Shown here: positions 1 through 5,230 of the stretch, piece after piece
Layout of the letters: every line of letters begins with the position of its first letter
Numbering within the stretch: position 1 is the stretch's first letter
From: Phycisphaerales bacterium
GTDB taxonomy: Bacteria; Planctomycetota; Phycisphaerae; Phycisphaerales; SM1A02
Reading direction: 5' to 3'
NCBI GenBank assembly: GCA_003520025.1
Contig: DOVP01000149.1
Location: forward strand, 1,534-7,662
Length of the DNA: 6,129 nucleotides
Translations under genes and position numbers: made by a program
The notes under the pieces: generated by a model
What the model saw: the letters and a program-made list of their open reading frames with translations, nothing else
What the model was told of the DNA's origin: nothing
The model's database searches: none

Positions 1-837
1 CGCCGTGAGCACCAGCCGATACCAGCCGAAGACCGCGAGCCCGTGCTGGTTCAGGTAGCCGACGAGCCACTTGATGGCGATTGCGGCGGAGATCGTGGCG
101 ACCGCGAAGCCGACGAGCAGGGGCAGCCACCCGAGTACGGCAAACATGTTGGCCTCATCACCCATGAGATTGCCCCCGAGTTTGTAGACCATCGCGCCGC
201 CGAGTGTTGGAAGCCCGAGCAGAAATGAAAACTCGGCGGCCTTGGCTGGTCGCATCCCGACCATCATGCCGCCGAGAATCGTCACCATCGACCTGCTGGT
301 GCCGGGCCACATGGCAACAGTCTGCAGCAACCCGATCTGGAACGCGGCGATTGCCGTGATGGACATTCCATCCGGGCAGGACGTTCCATCGGAGAGGTCC
401 GCTCTGCGGCGGTGGCGGTGGCGGCGGTCAACAAGAATCATGACGATGCCACCAGCGGCGAGCGCCAGCAGCACTGGGCCAGCTTCCATCAGCCGCGATT
501 CGATCCAGTTATTGAGGAGAGGGCCGAGGATTGCGGCCGGGAGAAAGGCGATCAGGAGATTGCGAAAGAGCACCAGGCCTTCGCGGTCGTTGCCGAACAC
601 TCCCCTGATCATCCGCAGGACCGAAGTTCGATACAGGCCGAGTACGGCAAGGATGGCGCCGCCCTGAATCACAATGAGAAAGGCATCGACGTTGCGGCGG
701 ATGTCCTCGGGGGAATCAAGCCCCAGCAGCGAACGTGCCAGCACCAGATGGCCGGTCGAACTGATGGGCAGATACTCGGTGACACCTTCCACGAGACCGA
801 GTACGACTGCATCTAGGATTCCAAGTGAATCGCTCAC
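1..837 (-). CDS. uppP: Undecaprenyl-diphosphatase UppP/BacA (3' end cut by window)
   Basis: Integral membrane enzyme that dephosphorylates undecaprenyl pyrophosphate to the monophosphate, recycling the lipid carrier for peptidoglycan and other envelope polymers; loss or inhibition affects bacitracin sensitivity. Reading leftward from GTG at 837-835 gives 279 codons without a stop. The first family motif, E-G-V-T-E-Y-L-P-I-S-S-T-G-H, spans residues 17-30, with the expected catalytic Glu17, Glu21 and His30. The second motif, P-G-T-S-R-S, is at 178-183 (Arg182). Hydrophobic segments alternate along the length, and F-S-F-L-L-G-L-P (203-210) is also family-typical. A His/Arg-rich stretch (D-R-R-H-R-H-R-R-R, 137-145) lies in a presumed cytoplasmic loop. 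The end, F-G-W-Y-R-L-V-L, matches the usual last helix, so only a few residues are missing. The GTG start is chosen because it puts the motif at the usual distance from the N-terminus and no in-frame ATG lies nearby; no Shine-Dalgarno sequence is evident. Divergent from aroK. Confidence 0.95.
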   Translation of the reverse strand, partial: MSDSLGILDAVVLGLVEGVTEYLPISSTGHLVLARSLLGLDSPEDIRRNVDAFLIVIQGGAILAVLGLYRTSVLRMIRGVFGNDREGLVLFRNLLIAFLPAAILGPLLNNWIESRLMEAGPVLLALAAGGIVMILVDRRHRHRRRADLSDGTSCPDGMSITAIAAFQIGLLQTVAMWPGTSRSMVTILGGMMVGMRPAKAAEFSFLLGLPTLGGAMVYKLGGNLMGDEANMFAVLGWLPLLVGFAVATISAAIAIKWLVGYLNQHGLAVFGWYRLVLTA

Positions 838-864
838 GGGGGTGGGTGCTCCGATCGGGGGGCG

Positions 865-870
865 TATGAT
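865..870 (+). promoter_or_regulatory. Candidate -10 box for aroK (near-leaderless)
   Basis: TATGAT matches the sigma-70 -10 consensus at 5 of 6 positions, inside the 44-base divergent spacer. The ATG of aroK is at 882, so a transcript from this box would begin only about 4-5 bases before the start codon. No convincing -35 hexamer is visible 17 bases upstream (GC-rich), and aroK has no clear Shine-Dalgarno sequence. This is a pattern match only. Confidence 0.25.
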
Positions 871-881
871 GGCATCGGTCG

Positions 882-1442
882 ATGCAGACCCCACGCGCCA
901 TCTTCGATGATCGGAATCTCGCGGCTGTCGTTCTGATCGGAGCCAGAGGCTCAGGCAAGACGACCGTTGGCAGAGTACTTGCCGATGAAATCGGGATCGG
1001 CTTCATCGATCTGGACGAGCGTGCGTTGGCTCTGAGAGGTGAGGCCAGTGTTTGCGATGTGTTCGAGCATCAGGGCGAATCTGCATGGCGGCAGGCCGAA
1101 GCCGCCGCGCTGGTTGCCGCACTGGACGAGCCACCTTCTGTCATCGCCACTGGCGGGGGTGTGGCATGTATCGACCCACCACGCGCTGTATTGCGGGCAG
1201 CAGCAGCCAAGGGCACCATCGAGATCATCTGGCTCCGCTGCGACGGGCAGACCCTCAAGAGCCGCCTCGAAACCGATCCGGGCGATCGTCCTTCCCTCAC
1301 CGGGCAAGACCCGATCGAGGAAGCCATCGAAGTTGCCGCAAGCCGAGCCCAAGCCTACGAGTCAGTTGCCACGCACATTATCGACGCCACCGGGCCACCG
1401 ACAGCAACAGCCACCGCCATCATGGAGTGGATTCGCCGCTGA
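882..1442 (+). CDS. aroK: Shikimate kinase
   Basis: Cytoplasmic P-loop kinase of the shikimate pathway: ATP + shikimate to shikimate 3-phosphate, on the way to chorismate and the aromatic amino acids. 186 aa, slightly longer than the usual 165-180 because of a short N-terminal lead. The Walker A motif G-A-R-G-S-G-K-T-T is at about residues 20-28. The shikimate/Mg region F-I-D-L-D-E is at about 41-46, followed by a Glu-Gly-Glu-x-x-x-Arg-like helix (H-Q-G-E-S-A-W-R, about 63-70). The shikimate-binding loop A-T-G-G-G-V is at about 89-94. The lid region contains D-R-P-S-L, with the arginine typical of shikimate kinases. ATG at 882 is the only sensible in-frame start before the P-loop. No aroB or aroC is adjacent, so it is not in the common aroK-aroB pair. 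Its 3' end converges on rpmH with 35 bases between the two stop codons. Confidence 0.95.
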   Translation: MQTPRAIFDDRNLAAVVLIGARGSGKTTVGRVLADEIGIGFIDLDERALALRGEASVCDVFEHQGESAWRQAEAAALVAALDEPPSVIATGGGVACIDPPRAVLRAAAAKGTIEIIWLRCDGQTLKSRLETDPGDRPSLTGQDPIEEAIEVAASRAQAYESVATHIIDATGPPTATATAIMEWIRR

Positions 1443-1477
1443 TCGCAGTCACAGAGAACGCCCCCTCGGTTCCCGAC

Positions 1478-1621
1478 TCAGATCTCCGGAGTCAGCCGCC
1501 GCCCCAGCGCACGCTTGCGATTGATCATCTTGCGGCCAGCCTTGGTCTTCATGCGGGCGCGGAATCCGAACATGCGTGCCCGCTTGATCTTGCTCACGCG
1601 GCGGGGGTAATGCATTGCCAT
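1478..1621 (-). CDS. rpmH: 50S ribosomal protein L34
   Basis: Small basic protein of the large ribosomal subunit, 47 aa. The core G-F-R-A-R-M-x-T-K-A-G-R-K (residues 19-31) is the L34 signature, followed by the basic stretch N-R-K-R-A-L-G-R-R. The N-terminus reads M-A-M-H-Y-P-R-R rather than the K-R-T-Y-Q-P common in most bacteria, a variant I associate with planctomycete-type L34. The ATG at 1621 is preferred over the in-frame ATG at 1615 because A-A-G-G-A lies 7 bases before it (13 before the other). The open frame extends upstream to 1669, but that part lacks L34 similarity. The usual downstream partner rnpA is absent: the gene is followed by the convergent aroK. Confidence 0.95.
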   Translation of the reverse strand: MAMHYPRRVSKIKRARMFGFRARMKTKAGRKMINRKRALGRRLTPEI

Positions 1622-1709
1622 GGCTGGATCCTTGCTCGTTGAGCGTTGAGGGCCGCGAACCACCCGCATGCCGGAACCCGCGTTCGCTGGCCGTGGAGTG
1701 GAATCGGGC

Positions 1710-1718
1710 AGTCTAACA
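1710..1718 (-). promoter_or_regulatory. Candidate extended -10 promoter for rpmH
   Basis: Read on the minus strand, the bases are TG-T-TAGACT: an extended -10 (TGn) followed by a hexamer matching TATAAT at 4 of 6 positions. It sits in the only AT-richer patch (about 1710-1732) of a GC-rich spacer. It would give rpmH a 5' leader of roughly 80 bases. No good -35 is visible. Confidence 0.3.
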
Positions 1719-1752
1719 GATCAAAATGGAACTTCCACCCCCCTCGATTGCG

Positions 1753-1761
1753 TGGTACATT
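1753..1761 (+). promoter_or_regulatory. Candidate extended -10 promoter for rnc
   Basis: TG-G-TACATT on the plus strand is an extended -10 with a hexamer matching TATAAT at 4 of 6 positions. Transcription would start near 1768 and give rnc a leader of about 160 bases that includes the inverted repeats at 1782-1811 and 1858-1907. It lies about 35-40 bases from the candidate rpmH promoter on the other strand. No clear -35 is visible. Confidence 0.3.
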
Positions 1762-1781
1762 GAAGTCATCGCGGGCGGGCG

Positions 1782-1811
1782 GGACGGCCTCCGGAGTGGG
1801 CCACCCCGTCC
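1782..1811 (+). promoter_or_regulatory. Stem-loop in rnc leader (GGACGG/CCGTCC)
   Basis: GGACGG at 1782-1787 pairs perfectly with CCGTCC at 1806-1811 around an 18-base loop, which itself contains the palindrome CTCCGGAG. The 3' arm overlaps TCCTCGCG at 1809-1816, which is the exact complement of CGCGAGGA at 1911-1918. The two pairings are therefore mutually exclusive. In GC-rich DNA six base pairs alone are weak evidence. Confidence 0.3.
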
Positions 1812-1857
1812 TCGCGCGGTGTTCCGGTGAAAGAGCCGTTCTTTCGCCGTTCATACG

Positions 1858-1907
1858 CCGTAGGGGGCTCATTCGAGTTCGCGCGGCGTTGTCATCGCCC
1901 CCTACGG
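1858..1907 (+). repeat. Perfect 11-bp inverted repeat in rnc leader
   Basis: CCGTAGGGGGC at 1858-1868 and GCCCCCTACGG at 1897-1907 are exact reverse complements separated by 28 bases. In RNA they would form a strong stem ending 6 bases before the GAGGAG ribosome binding site of rnc. In DNA they could be an operator. The left arm begins inside a run where GCCGT recurs at 1835, 1846 and 1857, exactly 11 bases apart. E. coli RNase III is known to cleave a hairpin in its own leader, so an autoregulatory hairpin is a reasonable guess, but nothing here proves it. Confidence 0.55.
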
Positions 1908-1913
1908 GGCCGC

Positions 1914-1919
1914 GAGGAG
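1914..1919 (+). promoter_or_regulatory. Ribosome binding site of rnc
   Basis: GAGGAG ends 11 bases before the ATG at 1931, slightly more than the optimal spacing. It supports 1931 as the start over the open extension that runs back to 1646. It is part of CGCGAGGA (1911-1918), which can pair with TCCTCGCG at 1809-1816, so access to it could depend on leader folding. Confidence 0.5.
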
Positions 1920-1930
1920 CCATCGCACGG

Positions 1931-2650
1931 ATGGACGACGCAACGCTCAGCCGGGCTGAAGACCTGCTCGAATACGACTTCGTCGATCGCGAGATTCTCA
2001 ACCGCGCGCTCACGCACTCGTCGATCGCCCAGTCACGGCATGAGAGCAATGAGCGGTTGGAGTTTCTCGGCGACTCGGTGCTGGGCCTTGTGGTGTGCGA
2101 GCATTTGCACCGTCAGTACCCGGGCCTGCTTGAGGGTGACATGACCAAGGTCAAGTCGGCTGTGGTGAGTCGCCGCGTGTGCGCCGAGGAGGCGAGACGA
2201 CTCGGGCTTGACACGCTGCTGGTGTTGGGCAAGGGCATGGCTGCGGCTCGCGAGATACCCTCATCCGTCGCAGCAGCGGTTTGGGAGTCGATCATCGGCG
2301 CGCTCTACGTGGATGGCGGATTGGAGGTGGCGGCGGACTTCATCATCGCGGCTCTTGAATCTCGCATCGAGTTGGCGGTGCACTCGGGACATCACCACAA
2401 TTTCAAAAGCGTCTTGCAGCAGATCGCCCAGCGGATGTTCGCCGCCATGCCGATGTACGCCGTGCTTGATGAGAAAGGCCCTGACCACGCCAAGTGCTTC
2501 GAGGTCGGCGTGACGATTGGTAATCGAACCTTCCAGCCTCGGTGGGGCCCCAACAAGAAGCGAGCCGAACAGGACGCCGCCCTTGCGGCTCTTGAGGAAC
2601 TCGATGTCGCCACCGTGGGTGAGGATGGTGATGTCGAGGTCGATTATTGA
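1931..2650 (+). CDS. rnc: Ribonuclease III, with an altered metal-ligand position
   Basis: Double-stranded-RNA endonuclease for rRNA precursor and mRNA processing in the cytoplasm; 239 aa, normal length. The nuclease domain (about 5-150) contains the signature E-R-L-E-F-L-G-D-S at 41-49, giving conserved Glu41 and Asp48 (E. coli Glu38, Asp45). Glu69 in L-E-G-D-M matches the conserved glutamate there. The second catalytic segment reads V-A-A-A-V-W-E-S-I-I-G-A-L-Y-V-D-G-G (113-130). Glu119 matches E. coli Glu117, but the aspartate expected three residues earlier (E. coli Asp114) is Ala116, codon GCG. A C-terminal dsRNA-binding domain spans about 157-224, from N-F-K-S-V-L-Q-Q to K-K-R-A-E-Q-D-A-A, followed by a short acidic tail. 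The ATG at 1931 is chosen from the domain boundary and the GAGGAG upstream; the frame stays open back to 1646 but that part looks non-coding. Divergent from rpmH and convergent with the repeat-protein gene. Confidence 0.95.
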   Translation: MDDATLSRAEDLLEYDFVDREILNRALTHSSIAQSRHESNERLEFLGDSVLGLVVCEHLHRQYPGLLEGDMTKVKSAVVSRRVCAEEARRLGLDTLLVLGKGMAAAREIPSSVAAAVWESIIGALYVDGGLEVAADFIIAALESRIELAVHSGHHHNFKSVLQQIAQRMFAAMPMYAVLDEKGPDHAKCFEVGVTIGNRTFQPRWGPNKKRAEQDAALAALEELDVATVGEDGDVEVDY

Positions 2651-2653
2651 AGA

Positions 2654-2672
2654 CGGGGTGGCGGCTGCCCCG
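2654..2672. terminator. GC-rich hairpin between convergent genes (possible bidirectional terminator)
   Basis: CGGGG at 2654-2658 pairs with CCCCG at 2668-2672. Three further pairs (two of them G-U on the plus strand) reach a 3-base loop. It fills the 23-base gap between the stop codons of rnc and the convergent repeat-protein gene. No T-run follows on the plus strand and only a weak one (TCTTCAAT) on the minus strand, so it is not a textbook intrinsic terminator. Confidence 0.35.
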
Positions 2673-2673
2673 C

Positions 2674-4110
2674 CTAGTCAACCACAACTCGGCCGACATC
2701 GTCCTTTGTGCTGCCGATGGCAACGACCGTTTTGCCGGCACCGTTCTGGAAGGCCGCGGCGCCACCGGGGCCGTCAGAAGTAATTCCGGCCAGTACAACA
2801 GGTGTTCCATCGACGTTCATCAGGTTGAGCGCGCCGCCGCGGACCGTGGCCGCCAGCGCCGCCGTTGTTCGGCCATCGGTGGTCATCAGGGCAAACTCCG
2901 GGGTTCCATCGGAAGCGGCATCGGCCACCGCAGTGCCGCCAGGGGCGCGGACAGAGAGTCGCCCGCGGCCAGTTCCGGCGCCGTGCAGCATTCCGACCGG
3001 CGTGCCGGCCGAATCGCAGACAGCCAGCAGGCCGAGTCCCGACTTGGTCGTGCTGAGTGTGGCCATGCGTGTGCTTCCCGGGGCCAGTACATCGACAGCC
3101 GCGGCCAGTCCGTCCACCCCGCCGGTGATGCGGACCTGCCCGCCCTCACCGCTTCCAAGCACCATGCGGCCGGCGCCGTGTGATGCATAGAGCGAGATGG
3201 CCTCGTCGCTGGTCTTGATGATGGCGGCGTCTGGATCACTTGCGACCGTCACCGATTCGGTGTCTCCCCCAGCGAGGGTCAACGTGGCCCGAGCGCCGAC
3301 CAGATCGATGGCCGCGTCGGCACTTGCTCGTACGGTCGCGGTTCCTTCGGGGGCAGCAAGTTTGAGTATTGTCTCGCCGTCTGTAGCGGCTGCTTGCAGA
3401 ATGTGTTGCCCGCTCTGTTGCAGGTTCAAACCGCCTTGCTCAAGCAACTGGATGCTCGTCGAGCCACATCGGAGACCGCCGCCGTCTTCTGTGAGTTGCA
3501 GACTCATGCCGGTTGTTCCGTCACCCCCGCGTAGAGAGATTGTTTCGCCCGCCAAGGTGAGCCGTTCCACTCCAGTTCCATCGATGATCGCAAGCGGCGT
3601 ACTGCTTGCGGCATCCAGAACGAGCTTTGACTCCGCATCACCCGCAGCGAGCGTCATCATGCCGCCGTGCTCGCCAGCTGCCATCGTGGCTGCCCGCTTA
3701 CCCGATTCATTCCATGCCGCGACCGAGCCGCCTGATTCTGTGGCCCACGCGCCAGCGACGTTGGTGCCGGTGGCGCTCCAGACCGCGAGGTCTCCGCCGT
3801 GCTCGTTAGCGCCGAGCCGCATGAGATTTGCCCCGGTGCTTGACCAGAGATCAAGCCGCCCGCCTCCTGTGTCGGTTCCAGCTGCAAGCATCACTCGACC
3901 CTCGTCGTCGAGAATCTCCAGTCGGTGTGTGCGAATGGCATCGATGCGGGTGATGTCGGTGGCGGCAAGCAGCGCCAGCACGCCGGCGAAGCCAAGCGTG
4001 GCAGTCAAGGCAAATCGGTAGTTGCGTTCACGGCGAGTGGTCTGCTCGAGTTTGTGTTCAAGACGCTCAAGTCGAGTCTCGAGGGAGTCGCATGTCGTTG
4101 GTTGCTGCAT
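2674..4110 (-). CDS. Membrane-anchored beta-repeat protein, function unknown
   Basis: 478 aa, not recognised as a named family. The N-terminus (about 8-30) is charged and heptad-like (L-E-T-R-L-E-R-L-E-H-K-L-E), a probable short coiled coil. R-R-E-R-N-Y-R then leads into one hydrophobic segment at about 33-51, so the N-terminus is probably cytoplasmic and the rest outside the membrane. From residue 63 on, the protein is a chain of short beta-type units. The first four are in an exact 22-residue register, with Gly83, 105, 127 and 149, Trp89, 111 and 133, and Gly93, 115 and 137 repeating. The middle (about 170-345) is more diverged. The last units run in a 24-residue register (Gly402, 426, 450). 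Composition is rich in Gly, Ala, Thr and Asp, with three cysteines (7, 215, 365). Repeats of the type Leu-x-x-x-Asp-x-x-Gly-(Arg/Lys) behind a coiled coil and membrane anchor occur in planctomycete-type genomes, which is my reason for calling it a surface or periplasmic scaffold. A-A-G-G-A-G lies 7 bases before the ATG, inside the end of the nitrilase gene, whose stop is 3 bases away: the two are very probably one operon. Confidence 0.85.
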   Translation of the reverse strand: MQQPTTCDSLETRLERLEHKLEQTTRRERNYRFALTATLGFAGVLALLAATDITRIDAIRTHRLEILDDEGRVMLAAGTDTGGGRLDLWSSTGANLMRLGANEHGGDLAVWSATGTNVAGAWATESGGSVAAWNESGKRAATMAAGEHGGMMTLAAGDAESKLVLDAASSTPLAIIDGTGVERLTLAGETISLRGGDGTTGMSLQLTEDGGGLRCGSTSIQLLEQGGLNLQQSGQHILQAAATDGETILKLAAPEGTATVRASADAAIDLVGARATLTLAGGDTESVTVASDPDAAIIKTSDEAISLYASHGAGRMVLGSGEGGQVRITGGVDGLAAAVDVLAPGSTRMATLSTTKSGLGLLAVCDSAGTPVGMLHGAGTGRGRLSVRAPGGTAVADAASDGTPEFALMTTDGRTTAALAATVRGGALNLMNVDGTPVVLAGITSDGPGGAAAFQNGAGKTVVAIGSTKDDVGRVVVD

Positions 4111-4113
4111 GAA

Positions 4114-4971
4114 TCAGCTCCTTGCCCCCGGAAGAATGGGGCCGTGTGCCGTTCGCGGTGGGATCGAGGCCCAGGCGGCGGCGTAGAGGTCGCATGGAAA
4201 GGCGAGATAGCCTGGGTAGTCGCCGCGTGCTGTGGCGACGCTGGCTCGATCGACGGTGACGATGCCGACCGGATCTTCGGTCTCCAGCACGACTGTTCCG
4301 TCGGGCGCGACGGCGATACTCGGTCCGCCGATCAGAACGCCCTGTTCCGGGCCCGGGCGGTTGACCGAAAGCACCCAGCAGCCGCTGGTCAAGGCGTTGG
4401 CCTGAAAGATCGGACGCCATTTGACGTAGGTCGCGGCTTCGGTGGAACGTGGCACCAAGATGACATCGGCACCTTGGGCTCCCAGAATGTGGCTGCCGAA
4501 GGGGCGGTTGTTGTCAGAGCAGATCTGAAAGCCGAGATTGAGCCCGAACGCTTCGACCGGTCGCGGAATCGTGTCGTCGGCCTGATAGTGGTCTGCCTCC
4601 CAGAAGCCCGGCTCATCGGGGATGTGGATCTTGCGGTAGGCATGCAGCAGGGAGCCGTCGCTTCCGAAGAGCAGGGCCGTGTTGAAACGCCGCCCATGCG
4701 CATCTCGCACGATGGCCCCGCCGAGAAGCCCGATGCCCACATCCCGGGCAATCTGCGATTGAAGTTGATGCCGCGGTCCCTCCGGAGGTTCTGCATCCTC
4801 GTCACGGGCTTCCTTCGTGGCCGGGACCCACGGCAGCATGGCCAGTTCGGGCGTTACAGCGAGGTCTGCGCCGGCATCCTTGGCCTCCTGGAGTCGTGAG
4901 CGGAGTCGCTCCCCGCCGTCTTCGGTGTAGAAGACATCTCGAATCAGAGCGATGGTGAGTGAGTCGGTCAT
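4114..4971 (-). CDS. Nitrilase-superfamily carbon-nitrogen hydrolase
   Basis: Predicted amidohydrolase of the C-N hydrolase fold, 285 aa, normal for the superfamily. The catalytic triad is complete: Glu42 in T-P-E-L-A-M-L, Lys114 in Y-R-K-I-H-I-P-D-E-P-G-F-W-E, and Cys151 in G-F-Q-I-C-S-D-N-N-R-P. The lysine segment resembles N-carbamoylputrescine amidase and beta-ureidopropionase-like branches, but the residues after the cysteine (S-D-N-N-R-P-F-G) differ from their C-W-D-Q-W-F-P, so the substrate cannot be named. Later family elements are G-A-Q-G-A-D-V-I-L-V-P (164-174) and S-I-A-V-A-P-D-G (218-225). No signal peptide is seen, so it is probably cytoplasmic. ATG at 4971 is chosen because the beta-strand M-T-D-S-L-T-I-A-L-I begins there; the frame is open upstream to a TTG at 5073 with no family similarity. 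No Shine-Dalgarno sequence is evident. It is the first gene of a pair with the repeat protein. Confidence 0.9.
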   Translation of the reverse strand: MTDSLTIALIRDVFYTEDGGERLRSRLQEAKDAGADLAVTPELAMLPWVPATKEARDEDAEPPEGPRHQLQSQIARDVGIGLLGGAIVRDAHGRRFNTALLFGSDGSLLHAYRKIHIPDEPGFWEADHYQADDTIPRPVEAFGLNLGFQICSDNNRPFGSHILGAQGADVILVPRSTEAATYVKWRPIFQANALTSGCWVLSVNRPGPEQGVLIGGPSIAVAPDGTVVLETEDPVGIVTVDRASVATARGDYPGYLAFPCDLYAAAWASIPPRTAHGPILPGARS

Positions 4972-5194
4972 GACGGGTAAGTGTACGGGGAGTGTGCCCT
5001 CATCATTGTCGGTTTGTTGGCCTGCTGGACGAGAGATCTGCCAGATGGAATCGGCTCGGCACCTCGAACTCAAACGCGTTGCTGCCGGCTGGCTCCGCAG
5101 TGAGGGAGTGCTGTCGCCGACGACGTGACGCTCTCAGCAGGGGGCATGGCCGCTTGTGAGGGGCTCAAAATAGATCCTTTCGTTGGAAACATCA
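4972..5194. other. Divergent spacer, part without clear features
   Basis: Left part of the 337-base gene-free stretch between the nitrilase gene (leftward) and the SRPBCC gene (rightward). On the minus strand, TTGAGT (5073-5068) and TTCCAT (5050-5045), 17 bases apart, are a weak promoter match that could serve the nitrilase gene. On the plus strand, an AT-rich patch at about 5164-5190, in otherwise GC-rich DNA, may mark the promoter of the SRPBCC gene, but no convincing -35/-10 pair is visible. I see no RNA gene or credible small coding region here. Confidence 0.3.
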
Positions 5195-5229
5195 GCCGAC
5201 CACCCTGATCCTTGCGGATCGGGGTCGGC
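5195..5229 (+). repeat. Strong stem-loop 1 upstream of the SRPBCC gene
   Basis: GCCGACC (5195-5201) pairs with GGTCGGC (5223-5229). After a one-base bulge (A5202), two more C-G pairs follow. After a two-base bulge (5205-5206), GATCC pairs with GGATC around a TTGC tetraloop (5212-5215). That is 14 base pairs in 35 bases. No T-run follows, so it is not a standard terminator. It lies just downstream of the AT-rich patch that may be the promoter, so it would sit near the 5' end of the transcript. Confidence 0.6.
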
Positions 5230-5230
5230 A

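Noticed and set aside
43..816. Plus-strand open frames of 61, 141 and 134 codons
   Set aside because: They lie antisense to uppP, whose protein shows clear family motifs; the plus-strand translations are Arg/Pro-rich and have no recognisable domain.
1443..1493. Terminator between aroK and rpmH
   Set aside because: Only short pairings are visible (GAAC/GTTC and GACTC/GAGTC, the latter reaching into the rpmH coding end) and no T-run follows.
1646..1930. N-terminal extension of RNase III by 95 residues
   Set aside because: The frame is open only because the region is GC-rich. The translation is basic and has no RNase III similarity, it covers the inverted repeats, and the normal start with GAGGAG upstream is at 1931.
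1622..1930. Replication origin next to rpmH
   Set aside because: rpmH often lies near oriC, but I found no DnaA-box-like TTATCCACA copies and no long AT-rich unwinding region, and dnaA is not present in the window.
3197..4021. Plus-strand open frame of 274 codons
   Set aside because: Antisense shadow of the repeat-protein gene, Ser/Ala/Pro-rich with no domain; the minus strand has a coiled coil, membrane segment, regular repeats and a good ribosome binding site.
3925..4899. Plus-strand open frame of 324 codons
   Set aside because: It runs antisense across two minus-strand genes, one of which has an intact nitrilase catalytic triad; its translation matches nothing recognisable.
4972..5073. 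TTG start at 5073 for the nitrilase gene
   Set aside because: The extra 34 residues have no similarity to the superfamily, and an ATG stands exactly before the first beta strand at 4971.
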